Shown here piece by piece: positions 27,935-37,277 of a stretch of DNA of 64,000 nucleotides (its first letter is position 1; each line of letters starts with the position of its first letter). The DNA comes from Amycolatopsis cihanbeyliensis. Its GTDB lineage: Bacteria; Actinomycetota; Actinomycetes; Mycobacteriales; Pseudonocardiaceae. Location of the stretch: assembly GCF_006715045.1 (NCBI RefSeq), contig NZ_VFML01000001.1:6222746-6286745 (forward strand), written 5' to 3'. The position numbers were made by a program, and so were the translations under genes. The notes beneath the pieces were generated by a model that had not been told where the DNA came from, did not search any database, and worked only from the letters and a program-made list of their open reading frames with translations.

Positions 27935-29077
27935 TCACCCGGAGACTCCGACCTTGTCGGGGCCGGGGCGGTTCTCCGGCTTCGGCTTCTTACTGCTCGC
28001 GAAGCGCTTCATCATGGGGCGTTCAACGGTGATGTGCAGCAACCACGCCAGCAGCAAGGAGATCACGAAGGAGACCGCGAGCAGCCCGATCGCCTGCGCG
28101 GTGCCCCAGGTTTGTTCGGGGTCGCCCAGTGCCATCTCGCCGTACATCTGGACCAGGCGGTGCACCAGGTAGAAGGCAAAGGAGATCTCACCGAGCCAGA
28201 CGAAAACCCGACCGCGGAGGAACGATGGAAGGTTACGGAGGTCCGCGGTGGCGGCGGCGGGAATGATGAGCGCGAGGGGAATGATTGTCGGCGCGACGGC
28301 GTGGTACGGCGACGGCGTCAGCAGCAAGGCTCCGTAGCCGGCGGCGAGGAGAAGGAATGCCGGTCCCAGGCCGAGCGGAATCCATCGTTTGGCGATGACG
28401 ATACGCGCCATCAGGATGCCGACCACGAACTCGAGCGCGCGGGCGGGTGGCAGCGTGTAGAGCAGCCAGCCCTGCCAGGTGTCCATTCCGTCCTGGGGGA
28501 GGAGCGTCGCCACGAAGATCAGAGCGAAGATCGCGGCTATGACGACGCCGACACAGAGCCAGAGTCGCGCCGCCGGAATCTTCTTGGCGAGCACGAAAAG
28601 AACCGGGAACATCAGATAAAAGAATATTTCGCAGGCCAGTGACCAGCTGACCTCGTTCAAGGAGAACATGATCTCCATCGAGGGGAACCATGCCTGCACG
28701 AGGAACAGGTTCGAGAAGATCTGCGCGCCCGTGAGCGCCTGGCCGACGGAAAACGCGAGCACGAGCGCGATTAACCAGGTGACGACGTGGTTTGGATAGA
28801 TCTTGACGACTCGCCTGCGCCAGAACCGGGCTGGGGTGTCGTTGGCGCGAACGGACCAGGCGAGGACGAATCCACTGAGAATGAAGAAGAAGCTCACGCC
28901 GATGCCGTTGGCCTTTGAGAACAAGAACTCTGCTACCTTGGAAACGCCGGTATCGCCGAAAGGCTGCAGGTAGTATGAATGGTAGAGAAAGACTGCGATC
29001 ACGGCGAGGAACCGCATGCCGGTGAGCGAAGGCAGTCGCGATGTGGGGGCCCGAGTGTCCGGGGAGGTCGAGGTCAT
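27935..29077 (-). CDS. Membrane acyltransferase (Acyltransferase 3 / MdmB type)
   Basis: A 380-residue integral membrane acyltransferase with about ten helices. After a short polar N-terminus, L-T-G-M-R-F-L-A-V and F-L-Y-H-S (catalytic-type His) appear, then F-F-I-L-S-G-F-V-L, F-W-R-R-R and W-S-L-A-C-E-I-F-F-Y. The MdmB/CarE/OafA group includes enzymes that acylate macrolide hydroxyls, among them the 4-hydroxyl of mycarose. Since this cluster makes a C-methyl dideoxysugar, sugar O-acylation is a good guess; the lipid part is another possible site. It sits directly upstream of the UbiA gene on the same strand. Confidence 0.8.
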   Translation of the reverse strand: MTSTSPDTRAPTSRLPSLTGMRFLAVIAVFLYHSYYLQPFGDTGVSKVAEFLFSKANGIGVSFFFILSGFVLAWSVRANDTPARFWRRRVVKIYPNHVVTWLIALVLAFSVGQALTGAQIFSNLFLVQAWFPSMEIMFSLNEVSWSLACEIFFYLMFPVLFVLAKKIPAARLWLCVGVVIAAIFALIFVATLLPQDGMDTWQGWLLYTLPPARALEFVVGILMARIVIAKRWIPLGLGPAFLLLAAGYGALLLTPSPYHAVAPTIIPLALIIPAAATADLRNLPSFLRGRVFVWLGEISFAFYLVHRLVQMYGEMALGDPEQTWGTAQAIGLLAVSFVISLLLAWLLHITVERPMMKRFASSKKPKPENRPGPDKVGVSG

Positions 29078-29201
29078 GGCAATGATATCTCCTGCTCGGA
29101 GTTGTGCGCGGTGGCCGAACGGCTGAGACTCACAAAAACGTCAGTAGGTCCGCACGCGTGCTCGGTTATTTCGTGTTGAGTCAGTGTCTTATTCAAATGT
29201 C

Positions 29202-29351
29202 GGGTTATTCAGGTCCGTAGCGTGCGTCACCACTGCTGTGACCTGCAACGACCTCCCGCCCGTCGCCCACCACCACCCACACGGTGGCGCTGCGCGCCGC
29301 GGTGACCATGGGCCTGGCGGCCCGCGGTCGCTGGGTCGTTCTGAATAACCC
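29202..29351. repeat. Candidate MITE: 150 bp bounded by 11 bp inverted repeats
   Basis: GGGTTATTCAG at 29202-29212 and its exact reverse complement at 29341-29351 bound a 150 bp segment in the gap between the acyltransferase and the AfsR-type gene. The interior is very GC rich and without a convincing gene. I see no clear target duplication (gtc to the left, tct to the right). It could be a miniature transposable element, an IS remnant or a chance long-range palindrome. The rest of the 354 bp gap 29078-29431 holds the presumed acyltransferase promoter. Confidence 0.4.
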
Positions 29352-29431
29352 TCTCAGTGTAAGCGGATGGGCGGAGACGTTCTTTTCGACAAGCCCGGAG
29401 TTTGTCAGGTCTGCCGACCGGTACCGATCGC

Positions 29432-32400
29432 TCAGGAGCGTGACTCGGCCGCCATGACGGTGTGCGGGTCGCTGAGATACTCGTCCGGGTCGAGTTCGCG
29501 GCCGCGCTCGAACTCGGCGGCGAAGGCGTCCGCGCCGATGATGGCTTCCGCCTTCGCGGTGACGCGGTCCACGTCGCCGCGTTCACCGGCCGGGAGTGGC
29601 GCTCCAACCGATTCCCTTGCCGCGGCGCCTGCGCCCAGCAGCCGGGCGGCGTGGCCGGGATGGCCGGCTGCGGCCTGCACACCGGCAAGGCCTTCCAGCG
29701 CGAGCGCGACCGACCTGGGATCTCCGCTGCCGAGTGCGGCGGTGAGGCCGTCCAGTTGTGCTGTTCGTGCGGCCTCGAGGTCGCCCCGCAGTTCGGCGAT
29801 GAAACCGAGTTCGGCCAGAATCAGTGACGGTATGCTCGGCTCGTAACCCATTTGGCGGTGCAGTTCGAGCACGTCGCGGAAATGCGTCTCGGCGAGCTCG
29901 AACTTTCCCTCCCTGCGCGCGCCGAGGCCGAGTCCGATCTCGGCAAACTGCTCCCCGAACTTGTCGGACTGTTCGATGGCCAGCCGCCTCGCGCGCTCGT
30001 GGAACTCCCTGGCCTGCACGTAGTTGCGGGTCAGCAGGGCGATCCGGCCGAGCCCGGACAAGGTGAAGGAGACCTCCGGCCAGAGTTTGAAATCCTCGGC
30101 GATGCGCAGCGCGTCCCGGTGCAGCCTACCCGCCTGCTCGTAGTCACCCATGACCTCGGCCAGCGTCGCGAGCGGGGCGATGGCCTGCAACTGGCCCCAG
30201 TGGTCGCCGAGCTCACGGAACAGTGCGAGGCTCTGCTCGCCGTTGCGCTTGAGCGCCGCGAAGTCGCCGCGGAGCTTCGCCTGGAAACTCCGGGTACTCA
30301 GCACCGCGGCCGTGCCCCAGCGGTCGCCGAGGACGCGGAACGCCGCCAGCGCCCTGTCCATCAGGTCCTCGCTGACCGAAAGATCACCGATTCCGTACAG
30401 GCTGGAGCCAAGGAACAGCTCGGCCCTGGCCAGGCCACCCGGGTCGTCGATCTCGTCGTACTGTTGCAGCGCGGCCCTGCGCTCTTCCACCGGGTCGGTG
30501 CCGCCACCGCCGATCAGCAACCGGAAACCGGCCTGCCAGGCCGTGGCCTTGGCGCGTGCCGCCGCGGGCACCTCGCCCTCGACGGACAGCGCGGTGGTCA
30601 GCGACCGCCAGGCTTCGCCGTGCCTGCCGCGCAGGTTCCAGTACCAGGTCAGCGCGTTGGCCAGCCGCACAGCAGAGACCGCGTCCCCTTGCTGTACCAG
30701 GCCCTCGAGCGCGGAACGGAGGTTGGCGGTTTCGGCATCGAGGCGTCGCAGCCACTGGCGCTGGGCGTGGCCGTGCAGGTGCGGCTCGGCGCGTTCGGCC
30801 AGGTCGAGGTAATAGCGCCGGTGGCGCAGCCGGATGGTTTCGAGCTCGCCGGCCTCCTCGAGGCGTTCGACGCAGTAGGCAGCGACCGATTCCAGCAGCC
30901 GGTACCGGGGTCCTTCCGTACCGTCGGTCATCACGACCAGCGAGCAGTCGACAAGGCGGGCCAGCAGATCGAGTACCTCTGTCCCGTCCGTGCCGTCCGT
31001 TGCGCAGAGCTCCTCGGCGGCCGCGAGTGTGCAGCCGTCGGAGTGCACGGCCAGCCTGCGCAGCACCGCGCGTTCCTTGTCGCCGAGCAGCTCCCAGCTC
31101 CAATCGATGATCGCGCGCAGGGTCCGCTGCCGCTGCGGGGCGTCCCGCTCCCCGGTGGCCAGCAGGTGGAACCGGTCGTCGAGGCGCGCGGCCAGTTCGT
31201 GCACTCCCAGTGCCCGCACCCGGGTAGCCGCCATCTCCAGTGCGAGCGGAATCCCGTCCAGCCGCTGGCAGATCGCGGCGACGGCGGCCGAGTTGTCCGC
31301 GTCGAGGGTGAAACCGGAGGCGGCCGCCGCGCGTGCCACGAACAGCTGTACCGCGCTGAACCGGTGCAACGCCGCGGACTCGGTCTGTTCCGCGGCCGAG
31401 GGCAGTTCCAGTGGCGGCACTACCCGCACCTGTTCACCGGAGATGCCGAGGGGCTCCTGGCTGGTTGCCAGTATCCGCAATCCGGGAGCGTTCCTGAGCA
31501 GCAGCTCGCTCAGCTTGGCGACCGGCTCGATCGCGTGCTCGCAGTTGTCCAGCACCAGCAGCAGGCGCTTGTTGTGCAGAACGCCGACCAGCCATTCGGT
31601 CAGCGGGGTCGGCTCCTCATGGGACGAGGGGCCCATCGGCACGGGGCTGGCCGGCGGGTGATCGCGAACGCCGAGGACCGCCGCCACCACCTCGGCCACC
31701 TCGGTGAGTGCGGACGGGTCGAGTGCGGCGAACTCGGCGAGCCACACCCCGTCCGGGAAGGTGTCGACCAGCTGGGTGGCCGTTTCCACGGCGACCCTGG
31801 TCTTGCCGACCCCGCCGGGACCGGTGAGGGTCACCAGCCTGCGTGCGTCCAGAGTCGCACGGACTTCGGCCGTCTCGCCGTCCCTGCCGATCAGGTCGGT
31901 GAGCGGCGCGGGCAGGTTCGTCGGCGGCCTTGCCGCGGTGGTGACAGGGGATGGCACGGCTTCCAAGGCCGGATCCTGCTCGAGGATCGCCTGGTACAGG
32001 GCCGCCAGTTCGGGCCTGGGGTCAAGGCCGAGTTCCTCGGCGAGGCGGTCGCGCAAGTCACAGTAGCTGTTCAGCGCCTCGCTCTGCCGTCCAGCCCGGT
32101 AGAGCGCGCGTACATGTGCGGTCCGCAGCCGTTCCCGCAGCGGGTGCTGGGTGACCAGGTCGCCCATCTCGTCCGCGAGCAGGCCATGTTCACCCAGCTC
32201 GAGCCGGGTTTCGGCCTGCTCCTCCAGCGCGGTGAGCCGTCGCTCCTCCAGCCGGGCGATCTCGGACCGGCTGAACTCCTCGTCGCCGAAGTCGACGAAC
32301 GGGGGACCCCGCCACAGCGCCAGGGCGTCGGCGAGCAGTGCGGCCTTGGCGCGCGGATCCGCTGTCGCCTGTACCCGCGCCGTCAGGTCCTGGAACCGGC

Positions 32401-32710
32401 CCGCGTCCACCGCCCCGGAATCCACCTCGAGCAGGTATCCCGGTGGCCGGGACACCACGAGCTCCCGCCCACCGGGTTCCGCTTTCTCCAGCGCTCGTCG
32501 TAACTGCCACACCTTGCTCTGCAACACGTTCGCCGGATTGCTTGGTTGCTTCGCGCCCCAGAGGTCGTCGGTGAGCCGGTCCGCCGACACCGGCCGTCCC
32601 TGGTGCACCAGGAGGTCGGCCAGCAGGGCGCGAACCTTGAGCTCGGGGACTCTGACCGACGTCCCGTCGTCTGTCCACACCTCGAGCGGACCAAGCACTC
32701 CGAACCGCAT
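29432..32710 (-). CDS. AfsR-type SARP regulator with NB-ARC and TPR domains
   Basis: A 1092-residue protein. Residues about 1-95 form the OmpR-like winged helix (starts M-R-F-G-V-L-G-P-L-E-V), 100-245 the bacterial activator domain ending in E-L-G-L-D-P-R-P-E-L, 280-560 an NB-ARC ATPase with G-P-G-G-V-G-K-T-R and L-L-V-L-D-N-C-E-H, and the remainder tetratricopeptide repeats. The frame is open well upstream to 33247, but the family start at 32710 is clear. AfsR-type proteins activate secondary metabolism by binding direct repeats near the -35 region, with ATPase-controlled activity. It diverges from the FMN reductase gene across 165 bp, which may be one of its targets. Confidence 0.9.
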   Translation of the reverse strand: MRFGVLGPLEVWTDDGTSVRVPELKVRALLADLLVHQGRPVSADRLTDDLWGAKQPSNPANVLQSKVWQLRRALEKAEPGGRELVVSRPPGYLLEVDSGAVDAGRFQDLTARVQATADPRAKAALLADALALWRGPPFVDFGDEEFSRSEIARLEERRLTALEEQAETRLELGEHGLLADEMGDLVTQHPLRERLRTAHVRALYRAGRQSEALNSYCDLRDRLAEELGLDPRPELAALYQAILEQDPALEAVPSPVTTAARPPTNLPAPLTDLIGRDGETAEVRATLDARRLVTLTGPGGVGKTRVAVETATQLVDTFPDGVWLAEFAALDPSALTEVAEVVAAVLGVRDHPPASPVPMGPSSHEEPTPLTEWLVGVLHNKRLLLVLDNCEHAIEPVAKLSELLLRNAPGLRILATSQEPLGISGEQVRVVPPLELPSAAEQTESAALHRFSAVQLFVARAAAASGFTLDADNSAAVAAICQRLDGIPLALEMAATRVRALGVHELAARLDDRFHLLATGERDAPQRQRTLRAIIDWSWELLGDKERAVLRRLAVHSDGCTLAAAEELCATDGTDGTEVLDLLARLVDCSLVVMTDGTEGPRYRLLESVAAYCVERLEEAGELETIRLRHRRYYLDLAERAEPHLHGHAQRQWLRRLDAETANLRSALEGLVQQGDAVSAVRLANALTWYWNLRGRHGEAWRSLTTALSVEGEVPAAARAKATAWQAGFRLLIGGGGTDPVEERRAALQQYDEIDDPGGLARAELFLGSSLYGIGDLSVSEDLMDRALAAFRVLGDRWGTAAVLSTRSFQAKLRGDFAALKRNGEQSLALFRELGDHWGQLQAIAPLATLAEVMGDYEQAGRLHRDALRIAEDFKLWPEVSFTLSGLGRIALLTRNYVQAREFHERARRLAIEQSDKFGEQFAEIGLGLGARREGKFELAETHFRDVLELHRQMGYEPSIPSLILAELGFIAELRGDLEAARTAQLDGLTAALGSGDPRSVALALEGLAGVQAAAGHPGHAARLLGAGAAARESVGAPLPAGERGDVDRVTAKAEAIIGADAFAAEFERGRELDPDEYLSDPHTVMAAESRS

Positions 32711-32875
32711 ACGGCAACTATAACGCAGCGCAACGTCAGTGAACCGTTTCAGCCGGTACCGGTGGATATCGGGTGACCGAGACCGGGCCAACAGTCGACC
32801 GAGAGCCCGCACGCCCACGCTTTGGGCACGAACAAAGGTCGAGGAACCGTCCCCGACGGTGTGAAGGGAGCTGAA

Positions 32876-33454
32876 ATGATCGAAAACCGTCTGCGGGTGG
32901 CGGTCATCATCGGCAGTATCCGTAAAGACCGCTTCGGCCCCATCCCAGCCGGCTGGATCGCCGCCGAGGCAAGCAAGCGCTCCGAACTCGACGTCGACGT
33001 CATCGACCTCGCCAGTGCCTTCTTGCCCGAGGTACTCGGCGACGGGGGCGCCGCACCACAGGCGGTTCAGGATCTGGCGCCGTATCTGGCTTCTGCGGAC
33101 GGGTTCGTCATGGTGACGCCCGAGTACAACCACAGTGTTCCCGCGTCGTTGAAGAACGCCATCGACTGGTACGTCGATGAGTGGAAGGCCAAACCCGTCG
33201 CCTTCGTCTCCTACGGCGGCATCGCCGGGGGACTGCGCGCCGTGCAACAGCTGCGCCAGATTCTCCCCTCACTGCACGCCACCACCATCCGCGACACGGT
33301 GAGCTTCCACGACTGCTGGGATCTGTTCGACGTCGAGGGCCAGCCCGTCGACGTCGAAGGCTGCAATGCCGCGGCAAAGGTGATGCTGGACCAGCTCATC
33401 TGGTGGGCACAGGCGCTCAGGGACGCTCGCGCGGCACGCCCCTATGACGGCTGA
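32876..33454 (+). CDS. NAD(P)H-dependent FMN reductase
   Basis: A 192-residue flavodoxin-like reductase. I-I-G-S-I-R-K-D-R-F near the N-terminus is the phosphate-binding loop, and T-P-E-Y-N-H-S-V-P-A-S-L-K-N-A-I-D-W the flavin-binding signature of the SsuE/azoreductase-like family. It reduces FMN, or quinone-like substrates, with NAD(P)H. GGGAG lies upstream of ATG 32876. It is 53 bp ahead of an MFS exporter on the same strand, and beside an AfsR-type gene, so a role in redox handling of the aromatic product or in resistance is possible but not shown. Confidence 0.85.
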   Translation: MIENRLRVAVIIGSIRKDRFGPIPAGWIAAEASKRSELDVDVIDLASAFLPEVLGDGGAAPQAVQDLAPYLASADGFVMVTPEYNHSVPASLKNAIDWYVDEWKAKPVAFVSYGGIAGGLRAVQQLRQILPSLHATTIRDTVSFHDCWDLFDVEGQPVDVEGCNAAAKVMLDQLIWWAQALRDARAARPYDG

Positions 33455-33507
33455 GCGAATCCATACGACCCCGAGCGTTTCACGACAACCGAGAAAGGCC
33501 TGACCTC

Positions 33508-35109
33508 ATGTCTGCACCTGTTCTCCCGGTACCCGGCCAGCGGGCCGGATGGAGGGAATGGACCGGGCTCGCCGTGCTGGCGCTGCCCACTTTGCTGATT
33601 TCCATGGACCTGACCGTGCTGTACATGGCGCTGCCGCAGCTCAGTGCGGATCTTGGACCGTCCAGCACCGAGATGCTGTGGATTGTGGACATCTACCCGT
33701 TCGTGATCGCGGGGTTCCTGGTCACGATGGGCAACGTCGGCGACCGAATCGGACGCAGGAAACTGCTGATGATCGGGGCCAGCGCGTTCGGCATCGCCTC
33801 ATTGCTGTCCGCGTACTCCACCAGCCCGGAAATGCTGATCGGGGCGCGGGCACTGCTCGGTGTCGCAGGCGCGACGCTGCAGCCGTCCACTTTGTCGTTG
33901 ATCAGCAACATGTTCAAGGATGCCAAGCAGCGTGCCAGCGCGATCGGCCTGTGGGCAACCGCCTTCACCGTCGGCGCCATCGTCGGTCCGGTTATCGGCG
34001 GGATCCTGCTGCAGAGCTTCTGGTGGGGTTCGGTGTTCCTGCTCGGCGTGCCGGTGATGGTGCTGCTGCTGGTGGCCGCACCGATACTGCTGCCGGAGTA
34101 CCGTGCGCCGAAGGCCGCCGGCCGGATCGACCTGACGAGCGTCGCCCTTTCCATGGCCGCCATCCTGCCGATCGTCTACGGCTTCAAGGAGATCGCCAGG
34201 GACGGCTGGGGTGTGCTACCGATCGCCATGATCGTGGCGGGCCTTGGCGTCGGGTGGGTCTTCGTGCGAAGGCAGCGGGGCCTGGTCGACCCGCTGGTGG
34301 ACATGAAGCTGTTCTCCAGCCGTGCTTTCAGCGGTGCGCTGACCATGATGTTGCTGATGCTGGTCACACTGTCCGGGCTCACGATGTTCTTCACCCAGTA
34401 TCTGCAGCTGGTCGAGGGACTGTCGCCGTTCGTGGCCGGTCTATGGATGATCCCGTTCGTCGGCGGCACCCTTGTCGGCGTCAACCTGGCACCGCTGCTG
34501 GTGCGCAAGCTGAAGGATTCCCACGTCATCTCGGGCGGACTGCTGTTCTCGGCCGTCGGTTTCCTGATCCTGACCTTCGTCGGGGCGTCGTCAGGGGCGT
34601 TGATGCTGGCCATCGGCGCCACGATCGTGACGCTCGGCATGGCCCCGCTGATGGTTCTCGGCACCGGGCTCGTCGTCGGGTCCGCCCCGGTCGAGCGGTC
34701 CGGTTCGGCCGCGGCGATCTCGGAGACCAGTAACGAGCTGGGTATGGCGCTTGGCGCCGCCATGCTCGGCAGCATCGCGCTCGCGGTCTACCGCGGCCAG
34801 GTGGACGGCTCCGTCCTGGCCGGTGCGCCCGACCAGGCGGCGGAGACGGCAGGCGACACTCTCGCCGGCGCCACCACCGTTTCCGAGCAGCTCGGCAGTG
34901 GTGTGCTCGGTGTGGCCAGGGAAGCCTTCACCAACGGGTTCAACGTCGCATCAGGTGTCAGCGCTTTGATCATGATCGGTCTTGCCGCCATCGGCTTGAC
35001 CCTGCTCCGCAACGCGAACGTCAGTGGTAGCGGTGAGCCCGAAGGGACGGGAGACGCCGCCGACGAGGCGGCTCCTCCCGACCTCGTCGAGGAGAAACTC
35101 ACGACGTGA
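33508..35109 (+). CDS. MFS drug exporter, DHA2 (14-helix) type
   Basis: A 533-residue transporter with about 14 helices. The D-R-I-G-R-R-K motif A loop follows the second helix (about residue 84), and the antiporter motif C segment A-T-A-F-T-V-G-A-I-V-G-P-V-I-G-G lies in the fifth. These are marks of the EmrB/QacA proton-driven drug exporters, common as self-resistance pumps next to antibiotic genes. It is 53 bp behind the FMN reductase gene. A strong stem-loop follows 19 bp after the stop. Export of the cluster product is the simplest assumption. Confidence 0.88.
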   Translation: MSAPVLPVPGQRAGWREWTGLAVLALPTLLISMDLTVLYMALPQLSADLGPSSTEMLWIVDIYPFVIAGFLVTMGNVGDRIGRRKLLMIGASAFGIASLLSAYSTSPEMLIGARALLGVAGATLQPSTLSLISNMFKDAKQRASAIGLWATAFTVGAIVGPVIGGILLQSFWWGSVFLLGVPVMVLLLVAAPILLPEYRAPKAAGRIDLTSVALSMAAILPIVYGFKEIARDGWGVLPIAMIVAGLGVGWVFVRRQRGLVDPLVDMKLFSSRAFSGALTMMLLMLVTLSGLTMFFTQYLQLVEGLSPFVAGLWMIPFVGGTLVGVNLAPLLVRKLKDSHVISGGLLFSAVGFLILTFVGASSGALMLAIGATIVTLGMAPLMVLGTGLVVGSAPVERSGSAAAISETSNELGMALGAAMLGSIALAVYRGQVDGSVLAGAPDQAAETAGDTLAGATTVSEQLGSGVLGVAREAFTNGFNVASGVSALIMIGLAAIGLTLLRNANVSGSGEPEGTGDAADEAAPPDLVEEKLTT

Positions 35110-35128
35110 GGTAACGGCACGAGAATGT

Positions 35129-35162
35129 CCGATGGCCCCTCGCAACACCGAGGGGCCATCGG
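35129..35162. terminator. Bidirectional stem-loop terminator
   Basis: A perfect 14-base inverted repeat (CCGATGGCCCCTCG, loop CAACAC, then the complement) in the 64 bp gap between the convergent MFS and SDR genes. There is no T run on either side, as is common in high-GC actinomycetes. Confidence 0.85.
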
Positions 35163-35173
35163 TCGGTCAAGGG

Positions 35174-36085
35174 TCAATGTGCCGCTTCGGACCTCTCGGC
35201 CAGCAGGCGTTCGACCAGTTGGCCGAGCTCGGTGGGTTTCCCGCGACCTTCGATCTCGGTCCGCGGGCCGTGCCGCGACGGCTCGATGATCCCGATGTGC
35301 TGAGCGTGGATCTCGAAGACCTCGCCGGTGACGGGCGCGGCCTCCGCGGAGCACAACCAGACCACAAGCGGCGATACGTTCCCCGGATCCCATGGGTCGA
35401 ACCGGTCGGGCGGCGGCACCTGCGCCAGGTCGGGGGCGAGGCTGATCGTCATGCGGGTTCGCGCGTACGGCGCGATGACGTTGACGCACACCCCGTAGCG
35501 AGCGAGTTCGAGTGCCGCGCTACGGCCCAGGAGCACGATGCCCGCCTTGGCGCTGTTGTAGTTCGTTCGCCCGGCGGCGCCCCAGATGCCCGCGGTCGAC
35601 GTGGTGAGCACCGCGCGTCCACCGGACGGTTCGCCCGTCTCCTCGGCGACCGCGCGCCAGTGCCTTGCCGCATGATGTAGCGGGGCGGCGTGCCCGTTCA
35701 GGTGGACCGAGATCACGAGCTCCCAGTCCTGCTGCGACATGTCGACGAGGTCACGATCGAGTAGGTTGCCCGCGTTGCAGACCAGCGCGTCCAGCCGCCC
35801 GAACGCGGCGACGGCCGACTGGACGAGGCGCTCGGCGCCGGCCCATGAGGTGACGTCGTCGGTGTTGGCGATCGCCTGCCCGCCCGCTTGCCGGATCTCG
35901 TCCGCGACCTCCTGCGCGATCCCGCCGGCGGGGGAGTCCTGCGCCTTCGAGCCATCGAGGGCGGCGCCGATGTCATTGACCACCACGGCGGCGCCCTCGG
36001 ACGCCAGCGCATGCGCGTGCGCCCGGCCGAGCCCGCGGCCTCCGCCGGTGACGATCGCTACCCGGCCTTCGCAGATCTGGCTCAT
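35174..36085 (-). CDS. Short-chain dehydrogenase/reductase
   Basis: A 303-residue SDR. T-G-G-G-R-G-L-G lies at residues 13-20, N-A-G near 100, and Y-N-S-A-K carries the catalytic Tyr and Lys, preceded by a Ser in T-S-T-A-G. The long insertion after the first strand (N-D-I-G-A-A-L-D-G) resembles the MaoC-linked or HSD17B4-type SDRs. The frame runs upstream to 36241, but the ATG at 36085 follows GGGAAG and begins the Rossmann strand properly. No substrate is suggested by the neighbours. It is the only metabolic enzyme between the MFS pump and the regulator block. Confidence 0.82.
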   Translation of the reverse strand: MSQICEGRVAIVTGGGRGLGRAHAHALASEGAAVVVNDIGAALDGSKAQDSPAGGIAQEVADEIRQAGGQAIANTDDVTSWAGAERLVQSAVAAFGRLDALVCNAGNLLDRDLVDMSQQDWELVISVHLNGHAAPLHHAARHWRAVAEETGEPSGGRAVLTTSTAGIWGAAGRTNYNSAKAGIVLLGRSAALELARYGVCVNVIAPYARTRMTISLAPDLAQVPPPDRFDPWDPGNVSPLVVWLCSAEAAPVTGEVFEIHAQHIGIIEPSRHGPRTEIEGRGKPTELGQLVERLLAERSEAAH

Positions 36086-36425
36086 TTTGCTTCCCATTCG
36101 TCGCCGGTCAACAGCCTCTGCTCGACAACGTAGTCGAATGCTCGCTACCCGGCTGTCTCGCGCGCCGACCGCGCCCTCGTGCACTCCATGTGTCGGGCCG
36201 GAAACATCGTTACGGAGGCGGCGGTCCACCAGGTCGGCCAACCGGCACTCGGGTGAGAGCGGAATGAGAGTTCGATCCGGCGGGTGAGATCGCCGTAAGA
36301 GGGGCGGGTGGCATTGTGGGTGCTCAGGTGCACTTCACTGCCATGGGGCGTCGTGATCCGATATGTACGGCCAACTCTGTGCCAACGGGATCCACGTTCG
36401 ATCGTGGATCGATAAGAGGTCGAAG
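36086..36425. promoter_or_regulatory. Divergent intergenic region, SDR and SARP genes
   Basis: A 340 bp gap upstream of two divergent genes. Its last 60 bp, before the SARP start, are less GC rich. The SARP ribosome site AGAGG lies at the right edge. I see no strong palindrome; SARP-type direct repeats would be worth looking for by computation. Confidence 0.4.
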
Positions 36426-37277
36426 ATGAGTACTGCAACGCAGAAGGAGTTCGGGACGAGGGCTGTGGGTGCGGTTTCGGCTGATGTCGGAGTTACGGGT
36501 GGGGGTGTGGGGGCGCGTTTCGCGGTGCTGGGGCCGGTGGAGGTCGTGGTGGGGAGCTCCGACCTTACGCCGACGGCACCGAAGCTGTTGCAGTTGCTGG
36601 CGATGGTCGTCCTGCGGGCGGGTAAGCAGGTGCAAACCGATGCGATCGTTGAGGAACTATGGCCAGGGGCGCCGCCGCAGAGTGCGCGGACGACGGTGCA
36701 GACGTATGTGTATCAGTTGAGAAGGATCTTCGAGAGTGGTGGGCTTGCGGACAGGGGCGAGGACGTCCTGGTCACCAAGGCGACGGGGTATATGTTGCGA
36801 GTCGATCCTGAGCAGATCGATATGTTCGTGTTCCAGCGGTTGTGCCAGGAGGGTCGGGAGGCTTTGCGCCGTCATCGTTATGCGGAAACGGCGGACCTCT
36901 TTCGGAGTGGGTTGTCGTTATGGTCGGGTCCTCCGCTCGAGAACGTGAAATGCGGAGCTCGGTTGGCGGCTTTTTCGGTGGATCTGAAGGAGCAGCGACG
37001 TTATGCGCGGTACCTTCGGATCGAGGCTGAAATCGAGGTCGGGATGTATCGTGAGCTGGTCGGGGAGCTACGCTCGCTGATCGCAACCGATCCGCTCGAT
37101 GAGGAGTTACACGGTCAGCTGATCCGGGTGCTGGATCGTAGTGGCCGCCGCAGCGACGCGCTGGACGCCTATCGCAACCTCCGGATCACCTTGAACGAGG
37201 AACTGGGCCTTGACCCCTGCGCTGACGTGCAGCAACTGCACCACGACCTGCTCTCGGCCGATCGCCTGGTGAGCTGA
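36426..37277 (+). CDS. SARP-family pathway activator
   Basis: A 283-residue streptomyces antibiotic regulatory protein: an N-terminal extension of about 28 residues, the winged helix beginning R-F-A-V-L-G-P-V-E-V, E-L-W-P-G and T-V-Q-T-Y-V-Y-Q-L-R-R-I, then the activator domain ending E-E-L-G-L-D-P. It lacks ATPase or TPR parts, as in the small cluster-specific activators ActII-ORF4 and RedD. Two leucines are coded by TTA (36918, 37107), and the codon choice is visibly less GC-biased than its neighbours, with many G/T-ending codons. ATG 36426 was chosen by AGAGG upstream. It could be the direct switch of the cluster. Confidence 0.9.
   Translation: MSTATQKEFGTRAVGAVSADVGVTGGGVGARFAVLGPVEVVVGSSDLTPTAPKLLQLLAMVVLRAGKQVQTDAIVEELWPGAPPQSARTTVQTYVYQLRRIFESGGLADRGEDVLVTKATGYMLRVDPEQIDMFVFQRLCQEGREALRRHRYAETADLFRSGLSLWSGPPLENVKCGARLAAFSVDLKEQRRYARYLRIEAEIEVGMYRELVGELRSLIATDPLDEELHGQLIRVLDRSGRRSDALDAYRNLRITLNEELGLDPCADVQQLHHDLLSADRLVS

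Noticed and set aside
28034..28642. 202-codon plus-strand frame opposite the acyltransferase
   Set aside because: Charged low-complexity translation typical of antisense to a membrane protein gene.
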